A stretch of 64,000 bases of DNA from Amazonocrinis nigriterrae CENA67 (GTDB lineage: Bacteria > Cyanobacteriota > Cyanobacteriia > Cyanobacteriales > Nostocaceae): contig NZ_JAECZC010000007.1 of NCBI RefSeq assembly GCF_016056305.1, positions 129,805 to 193,804 of the forward strand, in the 5' to 3' direction. The stretch's first letter is position 1, and every line of letters starts with the position of its first letter. The translations under genes and the position numbers were made by a program. Below the pieces are notes generated by a model. The model had not been told where the DNA came from, did no database searches, and saw only the letters and a list, made by a program, of their open reading frames with translations. Positions 53,243 to 62,375 of the stretch are shown one piece after another.

Positions 53243-53938
53243 ATGATTGGGGATTGGGACAAGGCAAAATTGTAAGGGGAAAAACAAATAACTTCCCTTT
53301 AAACTTTCTTAGTCACGCCAGTTCGCTCAACGGGGGAAACCCTCCGAAGTTGCTCCACTTGGTGAGGAAGTTCAAGTCTTGGATGCCACATCCTCCACTT
53401 GGGGAGCCACCCCTGTGGACGGTGAGTCCAGTGCTGCGGGAGGGTTTCCCTCCGCAGGCAACTGGCGAACCCGAAGGGGTTTCCCGACTTGAGGGGAGTG
53501 GCGTGAGACCCCAAGACCGGAGTGGCTCCGGTTCCCGTCGAGTTGAAACTTCCGATCTTCGTAGCGTAAAGCCTACGGCATAGCTTCTCTACGAGACGCT
53601 ACGCGAACGCTTAGAGCGACGCAGGAGCGTCACCCGAAGGGGCAAAGACGACACTTGCACTCAACGAGGGAACCTCCCTACCCTTCTCCCAAAGGGAGAC
53701 GCTACGCGAACGGGAACGCTTTCAGCGAACGGGTTCGGGGGATCGCAATCGGCAAAAACCGCCCTTCGGGTGACGCTCGCAAGCTCGCTAACGCTGCGCT
53801 AACGCCACTTTGCCATCTCGGCAGAAGCCAAGACGGCAAGTGGACTCACCAAGACTGCGACCCCCTCACCGCAACGCAGTGTCTCCCAAAGACCGCACTT
53901 CTCTTTGCACGCGACTGGCTCGCCAATACCCAGTCTCC
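53243..53938. repeat. Large block of palindromic repeats between hspA and groEL
   Basis: From about 53310 to 53938 the DNA consists of cyanobacterial hairpin modules (CGGGGGAAACCCTCCG, CACTTGGTGAGGAAGTTC, GGAGGGTTTCCCTCC, GAGACGCTACGCGAACG). Segments 53471-53543 and 53374-53416 are inverted near-copies of 60112-60184 and 60226-60271 inside the hybrid regulator gene. Frames 53254-53583 and 53655-53945 are repeat translations, not genes. Confidence 0.85.
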
Positions 53939-55576
53939 TCAATAATCGAAGTCTTCGCCAGGGCCAGGGCCGACACCAGCTGGCGCTTTCGCCTGCTTGT
54001 CAGGTTTTTCTACCACAACACCCTCAGTGGTCAGCACCATACCACCAATAGATGCAGCATTCTGCAAAGCACTACGAGTCACCTTCGCTGGATCGACAAT
54101 GCCCGCCTCGAACATATTCACAAATTTATTAGCAACGGCATCGTATCCCTCATCAAAGGGCAGTTCGCGGACGCGCTCCATAATCACCGCACCATTAGCA
54201 CCAGCATTATCAGCAATGCGACGTAGTGGAGCATAAAGGGCGCGAGCCACAATCATAGTGCCCGTCAACTCTTCATCCTTCATTTGGCTCTTTGCCCATT
54301 CCTCAAGCTGGGGAGCAATGTGTGCTATTGTTGTACCGCCACCAGGCACAATTCCTTCTTCAACTGCGGCTTTGGTGGCATTAATTGCATCTTCTAGACG
54401 TAGCTTGCGGTCTTTGAGTTCAGTTTCGGTGGCAGCACCGACCTTAATCACCGCGACACCACCTGCCAGTTTCGCCAGCCGTTGTTGCAGTTTTTCCTTA
54501 TCGTAGGAGGATTCAACTTCTTGGATTTGGCGACGAATTTGTTCGATGCGAGCTTTGACAGCTTCTTCGTTGCCTTCTGCCACGATGGTTGTGTCGTCTT
54601 TGGTAACGATCGCTCGCCGGGCTTTACCAAGCATTTCTAACCTGACATTTTCTAGCTTCAAGCCCGTATCTTCGCTAATCACCTGACCACCTGTGAGCGC
54701 CGCGATGTCTTCCAGCATGGCTTTACGTTGAGCGCCAAAGCCGGGAGCCTTCACCGCCGCAACTCGCAGCACACCGCGCAAATGGTTGACAACTAAAGTT
54801 GCCAAAGCTTCTTTTTCAATGTCATCCGCAATGATTAGTAGGGGTTTGCCCGTGCGAGCAATTTGCTCCAGAATCGGCACCAAATCTTGAACCATTGTAA
54901 TCTTGCGATCGGTGATTAAAATGTGGGGTTCTTCCAGTACTGCCTCCATTCGCTCAGGATCGGTCACAAAGTAAGGCGAAATGTAGCCTCTATCAAAGCG
55001 CATTCCTTCAGTGACTTCCAGTTCGGTCGTTGTGGATCTGCCTTCTTCTAGAGAGATTACACCCTCTTTGCCCACTCTTTCCATCGCCTCAGCCACAATC
55101 CGACCCACTTCGGGGTCATTACCCGCTGAAATGGTTGCAACCTGCTCAATGTCCCTAGAATCTTTAATTGGACGGGCGTGTTCTTTAATTTTTTCGATGA
55201 CGAATTCCGTAGCTTTATCAATCCCCCGTTTCACCGTCAGGGGATCGGCACCAGCCGTAACGTTACGTAGCCCTTCTTTAAGCATCGTGTGAGCCAGCAC
55301 AATTGCAGTGGTGGTTCCGTCACCCGCGACATCATTTGTCTTGGAGGCTGCTTGACGTAGCAAGGAAATCCCGGTATTCTCAGTGGGATCTTCTAGTTCA
55401 ATTTCTTTGGCAATAGTTACTCCATCATTGACGATTTGAGGAGCGCCAAATTTTTTCTCCAAAACTATATTCCGCCCTTTGGGACCGAGGGTGACAGCGA
55501 CGGCTTCGGTCAGAGCGTCAAAGCCTTTTTCCAATGTCCAACGGGCCGTGTCCTTGTACAGAATTGTCTTTGCCAT
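53939..55576 (-). CDS. groEL: Chaperonin GroEL
   Basis: Starting at the ATG at 55576 ([18 protein letters not shown]) the protein has 545 residues; the frame upstream to 55705 translates leader sequence. Conserved ATP-site motifs are [20 protein letters not shown] and [18 protein letters not shown], and [17 protein letters not shown] is typical of the C-terminal equatorial domain. The tail ends [12 protein letters not shown] rather than the GGM repeat of many GroELs. It is preceded by groES (152-nt gap), so this is the groESL operon copy. Cyanobacteria usually also carry a separate groEL2. Confidence 0.97.
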   Translation of the reverse strand: MAKTILYKDTARWTLEKGFDALTEAVAVTLGPKGRNIVLEKKFGAPQIVNDGVTIAKEIELEDPTENTGISLLRQAASKTNDVAGDGTTTAIVLAHTMLKEGLRNVTAGADPLTVKRGIDKATEFVIEKIKEHARPIKDSRDIEQVATISAGNDPEVGRIVAEAMERVGKEGVISLEEGRSTTTELEVTEGMRFDRGYISPYFVTDPERMEAVLEEPHILITDRKITMVQDLVPILEQIARTGKPLLIIADDIEKEALATLVVNHLRGVLRVAAVKAPGFGAQRKAMLEDIAALTGGQVISEDTGLKLENVRLEMLGKARRAIVTKDDTTIVAEGNEEAVKARIEQIRRQIQEVESSYDKEKLQQRLAKLAGGVAVIKVGAATETELKDRKLRLEDAINATKAAVEEGIVPGGGTTIAHIAPQLEEWAKSQMKDEELTGTMIVARALYAPLRRIADNAGANGAVIMERVRELPFDEGYDAVANKFVNMFEAGIVDPAKVTRSALQNAASIGGMVLTTEGVVVEKPDKQAKAPAGVGPGPGEDFDY

Positions 55577-55728
55577 AGAAATGTTGTCCTTGTTAATTTT
55601 AATTAGGATGTTTTCAGTAGTGCTGAATAGAGACGCGATAAATTGCGTCTGTACAAGAGTTAGGAGTTTTATCTCCCCCTGCTCCCCCTGCTCTCTTTTC
55701 CCCAATACTCAGTCCCTTTGAAAGCTGC

Positions 55729-56040
55729 TTACTCCACGATCGCCAGGACATCTTTTTCAGACAACAACACGTATTCTTCGCTACCGAGTTTAATGTCGGT
55801 TCCGGCATATCTGGAATAGAGAACTCGCTCGCCAATTTTCACTTCCATTGGCTGACGAGATCCATCCTCATTACGCTTCCCCGGGCCGACTTGCACCACT
55901 TCTCCAATCTGTGGCTTTTCTTTGGCGGTGTCGGGCAATAAAATTCCCCCAGCAGTTTTTTCTTCCGCTTGCGCAACCTTAATAAAGATGCGATCGCCCA
56001 ATGGTTTTACTGTCGAAATACTCAACGATACGGCTGCCAT
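55729..56040 (-). CDS. groES: Co-chaperonin GroES
   Basis: This 103-residue protein has [20 protein letters not shown], the mobile-loop [19 protein letters not shown], and [19 protein letters not shown]. It caps the GroEL ring. AGGAGAATAGCCT precedes the ATG. It is the first gene of the groESL operon, with the shared 29-nt element 171 nt upstream. No clear CIRCE operator is visible in front of it. Confidence 0.97.
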   Translation of the reverse strand: MAAVSLSISTVKPLGDRIFIKVAQAEEKTAGGILLPDTAKEKPQIGEVVQVGPGKRNEDGSRQPMEVKIGERVLYSRYAGTDIKLGSEEYVLLSEKDVLAIVE

Positions 56041-56210
56041 AGGCTATTCTCCTGTTGAGAAGGCAGGAGGCAGTAGGTACATTAGTGAGTGGGCTTTAAA
56101 CCCACAACTAAAGTTTTTGTCATCTTTCTTCTGTACCCCGCAGTATGTCTCCTACCTTTTTTGTCAAAAATATTGATTGGTACTGCTCAGTGCTTATTAC
56201 CTTAACCAAA

Positions 56211-56239
56211 AAATCTAAGGACTTTCTGAGGAAATCATG
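56211..56239 (-). promoter_or_regulatory. Shared heat-shock element upstream of groES
   Basis: This is the same 25-nt core as at 53214-53238, in the same orientation relative to the gene. It is followed in the groES sense by GGTTAAGGTAATAAG, where TAATAA could serve as -10. The surroundings are unrelated to those of the hspA copy, so the match is not a simple long duplication. Confidence 0.6.
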
Positions 56240-56893
56240 GAAGTTGCAAAACAGTTGTATGGCAAAAACCGGGCGTGCAAAAATTTCTGTTGAGGTTCAG
56301 CTTAATTGAGTACGATGGTGGGATGTACTGATAGTTGCAGATATCGGCTGAGTTGCAAAGCACCGCAAATGTGATTGGTTGTGAGATTTAGCTCATAGGC
56401 TAAAGGGTGCGGCTACTATTAACCGAACTGTATTGAATTGAAGAAGGCAGGAGGCAGAGGGCAGAGGGCTTTTATGTTTTGTTTAGAAGGGGATTCAGAC
56501 CCCTCCTAAACAAGAGCCACCCTACGGGTGACGCTCGAAGACTCGCTACCGCTTCGCTAACGCCAGTCGCCTACAGAAGGAAACCTTCTTGCAGCGCTGG
56601 CTCACCAAATTGAAAATTTGGTGGGGGTCTTAAACCCTTACTCCCTACGGTCGTAGCAGAGGGCAGGAATCAGATTTCCTTCTGCCTTCTGCCCTTCGGG
56701 TTCAGCAGTTCTCAATCGACGCAAAGCGCCAAGACTGAGACTGCTTCACCTCCTGCCCTCTGCCTTTATTGATAAAACCTCATTGGAGCGGACTGAAGAG
56801 AGCCGCCAGTACTAAGTTCAAGGTTATTAGCATCTGCTCAATTCAACCGTTAAACACTGAGGTTGTTTAATGTTCTCAAAGAGGATTTAAATC
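56240..56893. other. 650-nt divergent region with palindromic and GGCAGAGG repeats
   Basis: Between the groES promoter and the DUF1931 gene. GGCAGGAGGCAGAGGGCAGA heptamer-like repeats (56447-56470 and again 56659 on) flank hairpin modules (56515-56620: CCACCCTACGGGTGACGCTC, GTCGCCTACAGAAGGAAACC, GCGCTGGCTCACC). No gene is seen. The last 60 nt carry the promoter and ribosome site (GAGGATTTAAATC) of the next gene. Confidence 0.75.
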
Positions 56894-57343
56894 ATGTCAG
56901 TAATCAGTATTTCTAAGTTCGAGCGCTTCTTCCGCACTGTGGCAGGTCTAGACGTGGACAAGAACGACCTTAAGCGTTACAGCGACTTCGTCAATCATAA
57001 AACCTACGATCTTCTCCTTCGTGGCCAGGCTACGGCGAAGGCGAACGGGCGCGACATCATCGAACCTTTTGATGTACCTATTACAAAGGGACTGGAGGAG
57101 AGAATTCACAACTTCAAGGAGATCAACGAGGAGATTGAGCTAAAGCCCATACTGGATTACATGACGACGCGGCCACTGCTCGACCTGGACTACAGTAAAG
57201 AGACCGAGGCACGGCTTCCAGACATCGTGGGTGGACTTAGTGTGGCACTTGCCCGCACCTTCAAGATCATCGATCCCGATCTCAAGAACCCCCAGACGAT
57301 GCAGTGGGAGCGCGCCTTCAGCATTTTTGACTTGCTGCTGTAG
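56894..57343 (+). CDS. DUF1931 family protein, predicted histone-fold pseudodimer
   Basis: This 149-residue protein reads ISKFERFFRTVAGLDVDKND, the repeated pattern YSDFVNHKTYDLLLRGQATA and, in the second half, LPDIVGGLSVALARTFKIID. This is the DUF1931 signature. Members in Aquifex and Thermus have two consecutive histone folds in one chain, and the two helical halves are visible here. Most members have unknown roles; DNA binding is plausible but not shown. Base composition is more GC-rich than flanking DNA. It sits beside groES/hspA, transcribed in the opposite direction, in what looks like a stress cluster. Confidence 0.8.
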   Translation: MSVISISKFERFFRTVAGLDVDKNDLKRYSDFVNHKTYDLLLRGQATAKANGRDIIEPFDVPITKGLEERIHNFKEINEEIELKPILDYMTTRPLLDLDYSKETEARLPDIVGGLSVALARTFKIIDPDLKNPQTMQWERAFSIFDLLL

Positions 57344-57370
57344 ACTCAGTAAATAGATGGAACGGCATCG

Positions 57371-57401
57371 AAAAATAGGCGGGGGCTACTTCCGCTTTTT
57401 T
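57371..57401 (+). terminator. Possible terminator after the DUF1931 gene
   Basis: AAAAATAGGCGG and CCGCTTTTTT form a short stem (GCGG/CCGC plus A-T pairs) followed by a T-run, 28 nt after the stop. The stem is weak, but placement and T-run fit. Confidence 0.5.
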
Positions 57402-57491
57402 GTCAAATACCAAGATTAACAATGGTTAAGCGCCTAAATATGCCTTCCTGGAAACTGCGATCGCCATTGAAAGCAAGCGTTAAGCTGTTTT

Positions 57492-57582
57492 AGGACTTAC
57501 GCACGCTCTATGAATTCTCGGCGTTCTTGGCGTCTTGGCGGTTCGATAAATTAAGCTTTGTAGCGATTTTTGCGTAAGTCCT
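57492..57582. mobile_element. 91-bp MITE with AGGACTTACGCA ends
   Basis: AGGACTTACGCA (57492-57503) and TGCGTAAGTCCT (57571-57582) are perfect 12-bp terminal inverted repeats. These ends are common among cyanobacterial ISs and MITEs. The interior has no ORF. Confidence 0.75.
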
Positions 57583-58225
57583 GTGTTTGATTTCTGGTGG
57601 GGACGGTAGTTTAAGTTTGTTGACAAAATTTTGAGGAATAGCGCACATCCTAACTTGTTGCTGCTGATTTTTTTCCATTCCCGTTGCTGTCCACACTGGC
57701 AACAAATGACGGTTGCTGTGAACTGGAAGTTGACGACTCGCCTCGCAATCCCTTGCGGCGCTGGTTCTTAGGAACTCCTCCCGCCATGCCAACCTTTGAA
57801 CAGTTTTACTGAAGCTAATAACGCCTTCCGAACAGCTATATCTTTTCGCTTTTTTGATTGGCTAACTCTTAATCGTGACGTATTTGCTGCTTATCAAGCC
57901 AGTTTGGGCTACATTTGGGCTTAATTTTTGTCTAAGTCCCGCTAGTTAACTTAGTAGCTGGCTTGGTTGCTTATACCTACTTACCCAACAAACCGTCTAT
58001 TGATATTTACCCTAAACACTTGCCTGCACTACCTCCTGCCCTGTTTTAGCTCCGTCGAACTCACGTTTAGTTAAAACCCTAAATCAGATGAGTATACCCA
58101 AATGAAATCAATATGAATTTACGTCATTAGGCATAAACTATTTTCAATCCATTGGATAGATGAAGCCTTATGTTAATTTATTTAAGCTTAGTTGCATTAC
58201 AGATTAATACTTATTTTGTGTTATT

Positions 58226-58282
58226 AAGATTAATTAATTGTAATCTTGATTAAAATTTTTATATTTATATAAATATAAAAAT
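58226..58282 (+). promoter_or_regulatory. AT-rich palindromes upstream of flavodoxin, possible Fur sites
   Basis: AAGATTA (58226-58232) with TAATCTT (58241-58247) forms one inverted repeat. A perfect 28-nt palindrome with arm ATTTTTATATTTAT spans 58255-58282. AT-rich palindromes of this kind are what FurA boxes look like in cyanobacteria, and flavodoxin is a classic iron-stress gene. The distance to the ATG (245 nt) is long. Function is inferred. Confidence 0.4.
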
Positions 58283-58526
58283 GGTTACATTAACTTGAGA
58301 TCCTATTTATAATGAAAAATATATAAGAATATATTACAGCACAAGGCACTTCAAACATAAGACAATTCAATATTTTTGAAATAACGCAAAATAAAAAAGT
58401 TACATTTACTTTACCAATGCTTTTTACAATTATTACACTTAAAATTTTATTCCAATATAGCTAACAACTAATTATTAATAACTATGTAAATTTAAATAAT
58501 TTTGAAAATTTATAAAAGGAGTACAA

Positions 58527-59039
58527 ATGTCTAAAATTGGTTTATTTTTTGGTACTCAAACAGGCAATACCCAAACTGAATCAGAAATAATTCAGAAGGA
58601 ATTTGGTGGTGATAGTGTTGTAACGTTAAATGATGTTTCACAAGCTGAACCAAGTGATTTTAATAACTACGACTATATCATTGTTGGTTGTCCTACTTGG
58701 AATGTTGGAGAATTGCAAAGTGATTGGGAAGATTTTTATGATGAGTTAGATAACATTGACTTCACGGGCAAAAAAGTTGCTTATTTTGGTCCTGGAGACC
58801 AGGTTGGTTATCCAGATACATTTCAAGATGCACTCGGTATTCTAGAGGAAAAAATTTCAGAAAATGGTGCTGAAACAGTTGGCTATTGGCCTACAGAAGG
58901 TTATGAATTCAGCGAGTCTAAAGCTGTTCGTGATGGTAAATTTGTAGGTCTTGCCCTTGATGAAGATAATCAATCCGATTTAACAGAGGAAAGAATCAAA
59001 GCTTGGGTTACACAATTGAAGCTAGAGTTTGGTTTGTAA
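58527..59039 (+). CDS. isiB: Flavodoxin
   Basis: This is a 170-residue long-chain flavodoxin. The FMN phosphate loop is GTQTGNTQ (residues 9-16), with flavin-stacking aromatic residues in PTWNVGELQ and GPGDQVGYPDTF. The long-chain insert and EERIKAWVTQLKLEFGL end are typical. It carries electrons in place of ferredoxin between photosystem I and its partners under iron shortage. AAAAGGAGTACAA is a strong ribosome site. Monocistronic. Confidence 0.96.
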   Translation: MSKIGLFFGTQTGNTQTESEIIQKEFGGDSVVTLNDVSQAEPSDFNNYDYIIVGCPTWNVGELQSDWEDFYDELDNIDFTGKKVAYFGPGDQVGYPDTFQDALGILEEKISENGAETVGYWPTEGYEFSESKAVRDGKFVGLALDEDNQSDLTEERIKAWVTQLKLEFGL

Positions 59040-59213
59040 AGCTTTATTCACTAAAATGCTTGTTACCTAATTAGGTAAATTTGAGAATTCTTTGCCCGTC
59101 TCAAAGATGAAACTGCGCGATAGAAACTACTGAAAACCATTCTCTAAAACATAACTTGCTTGCTTCGGGTTGCCTTTGAAATACTTGGCTCAATTGCCTG
59201 AAAAATAGGTTTT

Positions 59214-61478
59214 ATGAAACTGCTTATCGTTGAGAATGATCAAGATACGGCGGCTGCTCTCACCACTTCTTTGGTAGCACAGCAGTTTACAGTTGATACC
59301 GCTAGTGATAGTCGATCGGCACTAGAGTTAGCTGAGGCAACAGAGTATGACCTGATCGTGCTAGATGTCATGCTACCCGATGAGAATGGAATTCGTCTGT
59401 GTCGCCAACTAAGGACACAGAATCAGCAAGAGCCTATTTTGCTGCTCACAAGGAAGGTTGATCCGGCAGATAGAATAGCAGGCTTTGAGGCAGGAGCAGA
59501 TGACTATATTACTAAACCCTACGAGCTATCAGAACTGCTAGCTCGGATTCGGGCATTACTGCGACGAGGCAGCACAGTATTAACCAAAGTACTCTGCTGG
59601 GGTCAGTTGCAGCTCGATCCGAATAATTGCGAAGTCATGTGTCAAGGCAAAGGCTTACATCTCACGCCTAAAGAATACAAACTGCTGGAGCTATTTTTGC
59701 GACATCCGCGGCGGATTTTTGACCGAAGGACTCTGCTTGATCGCATCTGTTCGATTGATGAATGTCCCGGTGAAGAAGCTATAACAACTCAAATTCGCGG
59801 GTTGCGGCGCAAACTCCAGATGGCTGGGCTGAATTCCGATCCAATTGAAACATTGTATGGGCTGGGGTATCGGCTGAAATCTGTGCCAGAAGAGCGGGAG
59901 CAGGGGTCGGAGCAAGGACACGGGGATACGGAGACACGGGGACAAGGAGAGAAGTCTGAGCGGAGGCTTCCTCCGATCAGAACTTCGGGGGACACGGGGA
60001 ATATATTTGATAGGCTCTCCGCGTTACCCTTTGGGGCCACCAGTCGCCACAAGTCTTTGCCTTCTGGGTTCGGAAGTGACGCTGCTAACGTCGCTAACGC
60101 TGCGCTAACGGACTCGACGGGAAACGGAGCCACTCCGGTCTTGGGATCTCACGCCACTCCCCTCAAGTCGGGAAACCCTTTCGGCAGTTCCTCCTGGGGG
60201 AAACCCCCAAGATCGGACTGCCTCACCACAGGGGTGGCTCCCCAAGTGGAGAATGCCGCATCCAAGACTCCGACTTCTTCACCGCAAAGCGGCTCAGTCC
60301 AAGGTGCTGGTTCACCGCATCTCCCCATCTCTGCGTTTTCCTCATCCTACCTGCTGAATGCAAATCGATATGATGCAGAGGCGGAGGCAGTGGCGGCAAT
60401 TGGGCAGATGTGGCAGGATTCTCAGGAGCGATTGCAGGGCCAACTAGCAAAGCTGGAGGAGGCGATCGCCCACCTCTCTACTAATAATCTCACCCCTGAC
60501 GGACGGCAGTTCGCCCAGACCATCGCCCATCGGCTGATTGGCTCTTTGGGGGCATTTGGTATGCCGCAAGCAGCAGAACTTGCCCGCCAGATCGAACGCA
60601 CCTTGAAAACACCAACGGCTGCTGTCCAATCAGAGGAAGCGGTTCAACTAAAATCGCTGCTTGGGCAACTGAGGCAAGTTATCCAGCAGTTACCTACTTT
60701 TGCTACAACAGCGCCCACTCCAGTACTGAAGTCTAGCGATCGCGTGGTTTTGTTGATTGATGATGATACTGACTTGATTGAGCGAATGCAGGCAAATGCC
60801 TCAAACTGGAGCATTCACCTGGAAGCCGTCACTGACCTTACCCTCGCCCGCCAACGCCTTCAGTACCTCACGCCCGATGCCATCATATTGGATCTTACCT
60901 TTCCCAATACCACCGAAAGCGGCTTGATCCTACTGGCACAGTTGAAGCACCAATTTCCCACTATTCCTGTGCTGGTGCTGACAGGACTTGGCGATTTAAC
61001 CAAGCGCGTGGAAGTCACCCGTTTAGGAGCCAACGCCTTTTTGCAAAAGCCTGCCACGCCTACCGAAGTGTTTCAAGCCGTCAGCCAACTCCTCCACCGG
61101 ATTGACACTATCAATGCCAGACTGCTGATTGTGGATGACGATCCGGCATTGTTGTCCATGTTAGAAGCCCAACTGCAACCGTGGGGCTTTCAGGTCACAA
61201 CCTTGGCAGATTCAAGGCAGTTTTGGCAATACTTGGAAGCCACCACTCCCGATCTGCTATTGCTGGATGTCGCTATGCCTGGGTTTAGCGGCATTGAACT
61301 ATGCCAGGTAGTCAAGAGCGATCCGCGTTGGAGTCGGCTACCTGTGTTGTTGTTATCGGCTCATGCCGATGCTGATACCCTGTACCGGGCCCTAACAGCG
61401 GGGGCAGATGACTATATCTTAAAACCAATCGTAGAAGCCGATTTGATTCAGCGAATTTTAAATTTCAATTCCTGGTAG
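59214..61478 (+). CDS. Multi-domain response regulator: REC, winged helix, repeat-derived linker, HPt, REC, REC
   Basis: This protein has 754 residues. REC1 at 1-115 has Asp51 (IVLDVMLPD), with Asn8 in place of an acidic-pair residue (VENDQD). An OmpR winged helix spans about 128-222. A linker of about 120 residues (roughly 247-369) is encoded by dispersed palindromic repeats. An HPt domain at 382-480 has His439 in AHRLIGSLGAFG. REC2 at 510-625 (LLIDDDTD, IILDLTFP) and REC3 at 636-754 (LLIVDDDPA, LLLDVAMP) follow. With four phosphorelay modules in one DNA-binding protein it probably integrates several kinases. No kinase gene is adjacent. Composition of the linker (Ser, Thr, Pro, Gly, Ala) implies disorder. 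Confidence 0.9.
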   Translation: MKLLIVENDQDTAAALTTSLVAQQFTVDTASDSRSALELAEATEYDLIVLDVMLPDENGIRLCRQLRTQNQQEPILLLTRKVDPADRIAGFEAGADDYITKPYELSELLARIRALLRRGSTVLTKVLCWGQLQLDPNNCEVMCQGKGLHLTPKEYKLLELFLRHPRRIFDRRTLLDRICSIDECPGEEAITTQIRGLRRKLQMAGLNSDPIETLYGLGYRLKSVPEEREQGSEQGHGDTETRGQGEKSERRLPPIRTSGDTGNIFDRLSALPFGATSRHKSLPSGFGSDAANVANAALTDSTGNGATPVLGSHATPLKSGNPFGSSSWGKPPRSDCLTTGVAPQVENAASKTPTSSPQSGSVQGAGSPHLPISAFSSSYLLNANRYDAEAEAVAAIGQMWQDSQERLQGQLAKLEEAIAHLSTNNLTPDGRQFAQTIAHRLIGSLGAFGMPQAAELARQIERTLKTPTAAVQSEEAVQLKSLLGQLRQVIQQLPTFATTAPTPVLKSSDRVVLLIDDDTDLIERMQANASNWSIHLEAVTDLTLARQRLQYLTPDAIILDLTFPNTTESGLILLAQLKHQFPTIPVLVLTGLGDLTKRVEVTRLGANAFLQKPATPTEVFQAVSQLLHRIDTINARLLIVDDDPALLSMLEAQLQPWGFQVTTLADSRQFWQYLEATTPDLLLLDVAMPGFSGIELCQVVKSDPRWSRLPVLLLSAHADADTLYRALTAGADDYILKPIVEADLIQRILNFNSW
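59955..60320 (+). repeat. Palindromic repeat modules inside the coding sequence
   Basis: Several hairpin modules follow one another in frame (CGGAGGCTTCCTCCGATCAG, ACTCGACGGGAAACGGAGCC, CCTGGGGGAAACCCCCAAGA, CACAGGGGTGGCTCCCCAAG, CACCGCAAAGCGGCTCAGTC). 60112-60184 is a reverse-complement near-copy (3 mismatches in 73) of the non-coding 53471-53543. 60226-60271 matches 53374-53416 the same way. Confidence 0.85.
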
Positions 61479-61912
61479 GGATTTAAAATAAGGGACTTCC
61501 AAATAAAAAAATAACCAATCACTGTGTTATCAGAGGAGCAGGGGGAGTAAGAAAAATAGAATTATGAATAAATTGGATAATTTATTTCTTGGAAATTCCT
61601 AATTAGTAATTGATACTTCATCCCTTAGATCTGATTCGTAAAGAAAATCTTAAGGGTACTTAACTCATTACTAGGTCTGAGTTTCAGCAAATAAGCGCTT
61701 TATTAACTTAAATGCCTAAAACCCTTACTAGACAAGTAGTTTACTTTAGTTTACAAATTAGCTCTCAAGGGATTGATTCAAATAATGATGCTAGCGCCAA
61801 TGCTACGCGAACGTACTTTGTTATTTTCCATCAATCAATTTAGAGAGAAGTTGGATCGCATGAAACCAGATTAAATCTAACGCCCCTTCATTACGAATAA
61901 CGAATTGGTATT
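61479..61912. other. 434-nt spacer between two response-regulator genes
   Basis: No gene, array or clear terminator is seen. It is AT-rich, with one short repeat scrap (GCGCCAATGCTACGCGAACG, 61794 on). A promoter for the single-domain regulator is expected close to 61880. Confidence 0.5.
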
Positions 61913-62296
61913 ATGTCCTCTTATATAAATCGATGCATCCTGGTGATTGACGACGAACCTGACCTGTGCAGCATTGTCAAGTTCACGCTAGAACGCCTCA
62001 AAAGCTGGAAAATCCTCACAGCTGAGTCTGCACAGGCAGGACTGATGCAGGCAGAAACGCAGCAACCAGACGTGATTTTGCTCGATCTGAGCCTGTATGG
62101 TGAAGATAGACTGACTATGCTGCAATCTTTGAAAACTAATCCGACTACGCAGTCGATTCCGGTTATCTTGTTTACCGCCACAGACCCGTCAGACGATTCG
62201 CTGGGATTTGACCCCTCTGAATTTGCTGGAGTGATCCTGAAGCCGTTCAATGTCTTGCAGCTTGGCGAGCAGATTATTGAGCAACTGGGGTGGTGA
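61913..62296 (+). CDS. Single-domain response regulator
   Basis: This 127-residue receiver-only protein has an acidic pair in VIDDEPDLC, phosphoacceptor Asp58 (VILLDLSLYGED), Thr in LFTATDPSD and Lys in VILKPFNVLQL. The usual MPxxxG after the phospho-Asp is replaced by LYGEDR. It stands downstream of the multi-domain regulator on the same strand and may pass phosphate to or from its HPt domain. No output domain. Confidence 0.9.
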   Translation: MSSYINRCILVIDDEPDLCSIVKFTLERLKSWKILTAESAQAGLMQAETQQPDVILLDLSLYGEDRLTMLQSLKTNPTTQSIPVILFTATDPSDDSLGFDPSEFAGVILKPFNVLQLGEQIIEQLGW

Positions 62297-62375
62297 GGTT
62301 AGAGTGCAATGCCTTTTTTAGGCTTTGTTGCATGAAACAGAAAAAAGACACACCATCTATTAGCAGAGTTAATGA

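Larger units (their letters stand above)
57344..58526. other. 1183-nt gene-free region with a MITE and an AT-rich flavodoxin promoter
   Basis: It contains a terminator-like hairpin (57371-57401), a 91-bp MITE (57492-57582), then unremarkable DNA with no ribosome-bound ORF up to about 58080. The frame 57508-57792 runs through the MITE and is not credible. From 58150 to 58526 the sequence is very AT-rich with two perfect palindromes, probably the regulated promoter of the flavodoxin gene. Confidence 0.7.

Noticed and set aside
53254-53945. Open frames between hspA and groEL
   Set aside because: The DNA is a string of hairpin modules; the predicted proteins are repeat translations with no domain.
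56160-56210. Possible CIRCE operator before groES
   Set aside because: AGTGCTTA resembles half of CIRCE, but the partner half at the required 9-nt spacing is absent.
57508-57792. 94-codon minus-strand open frame
   Set aside because: Most of its C-terminal third translates the 91-bp MITE, and the rest has no family features.
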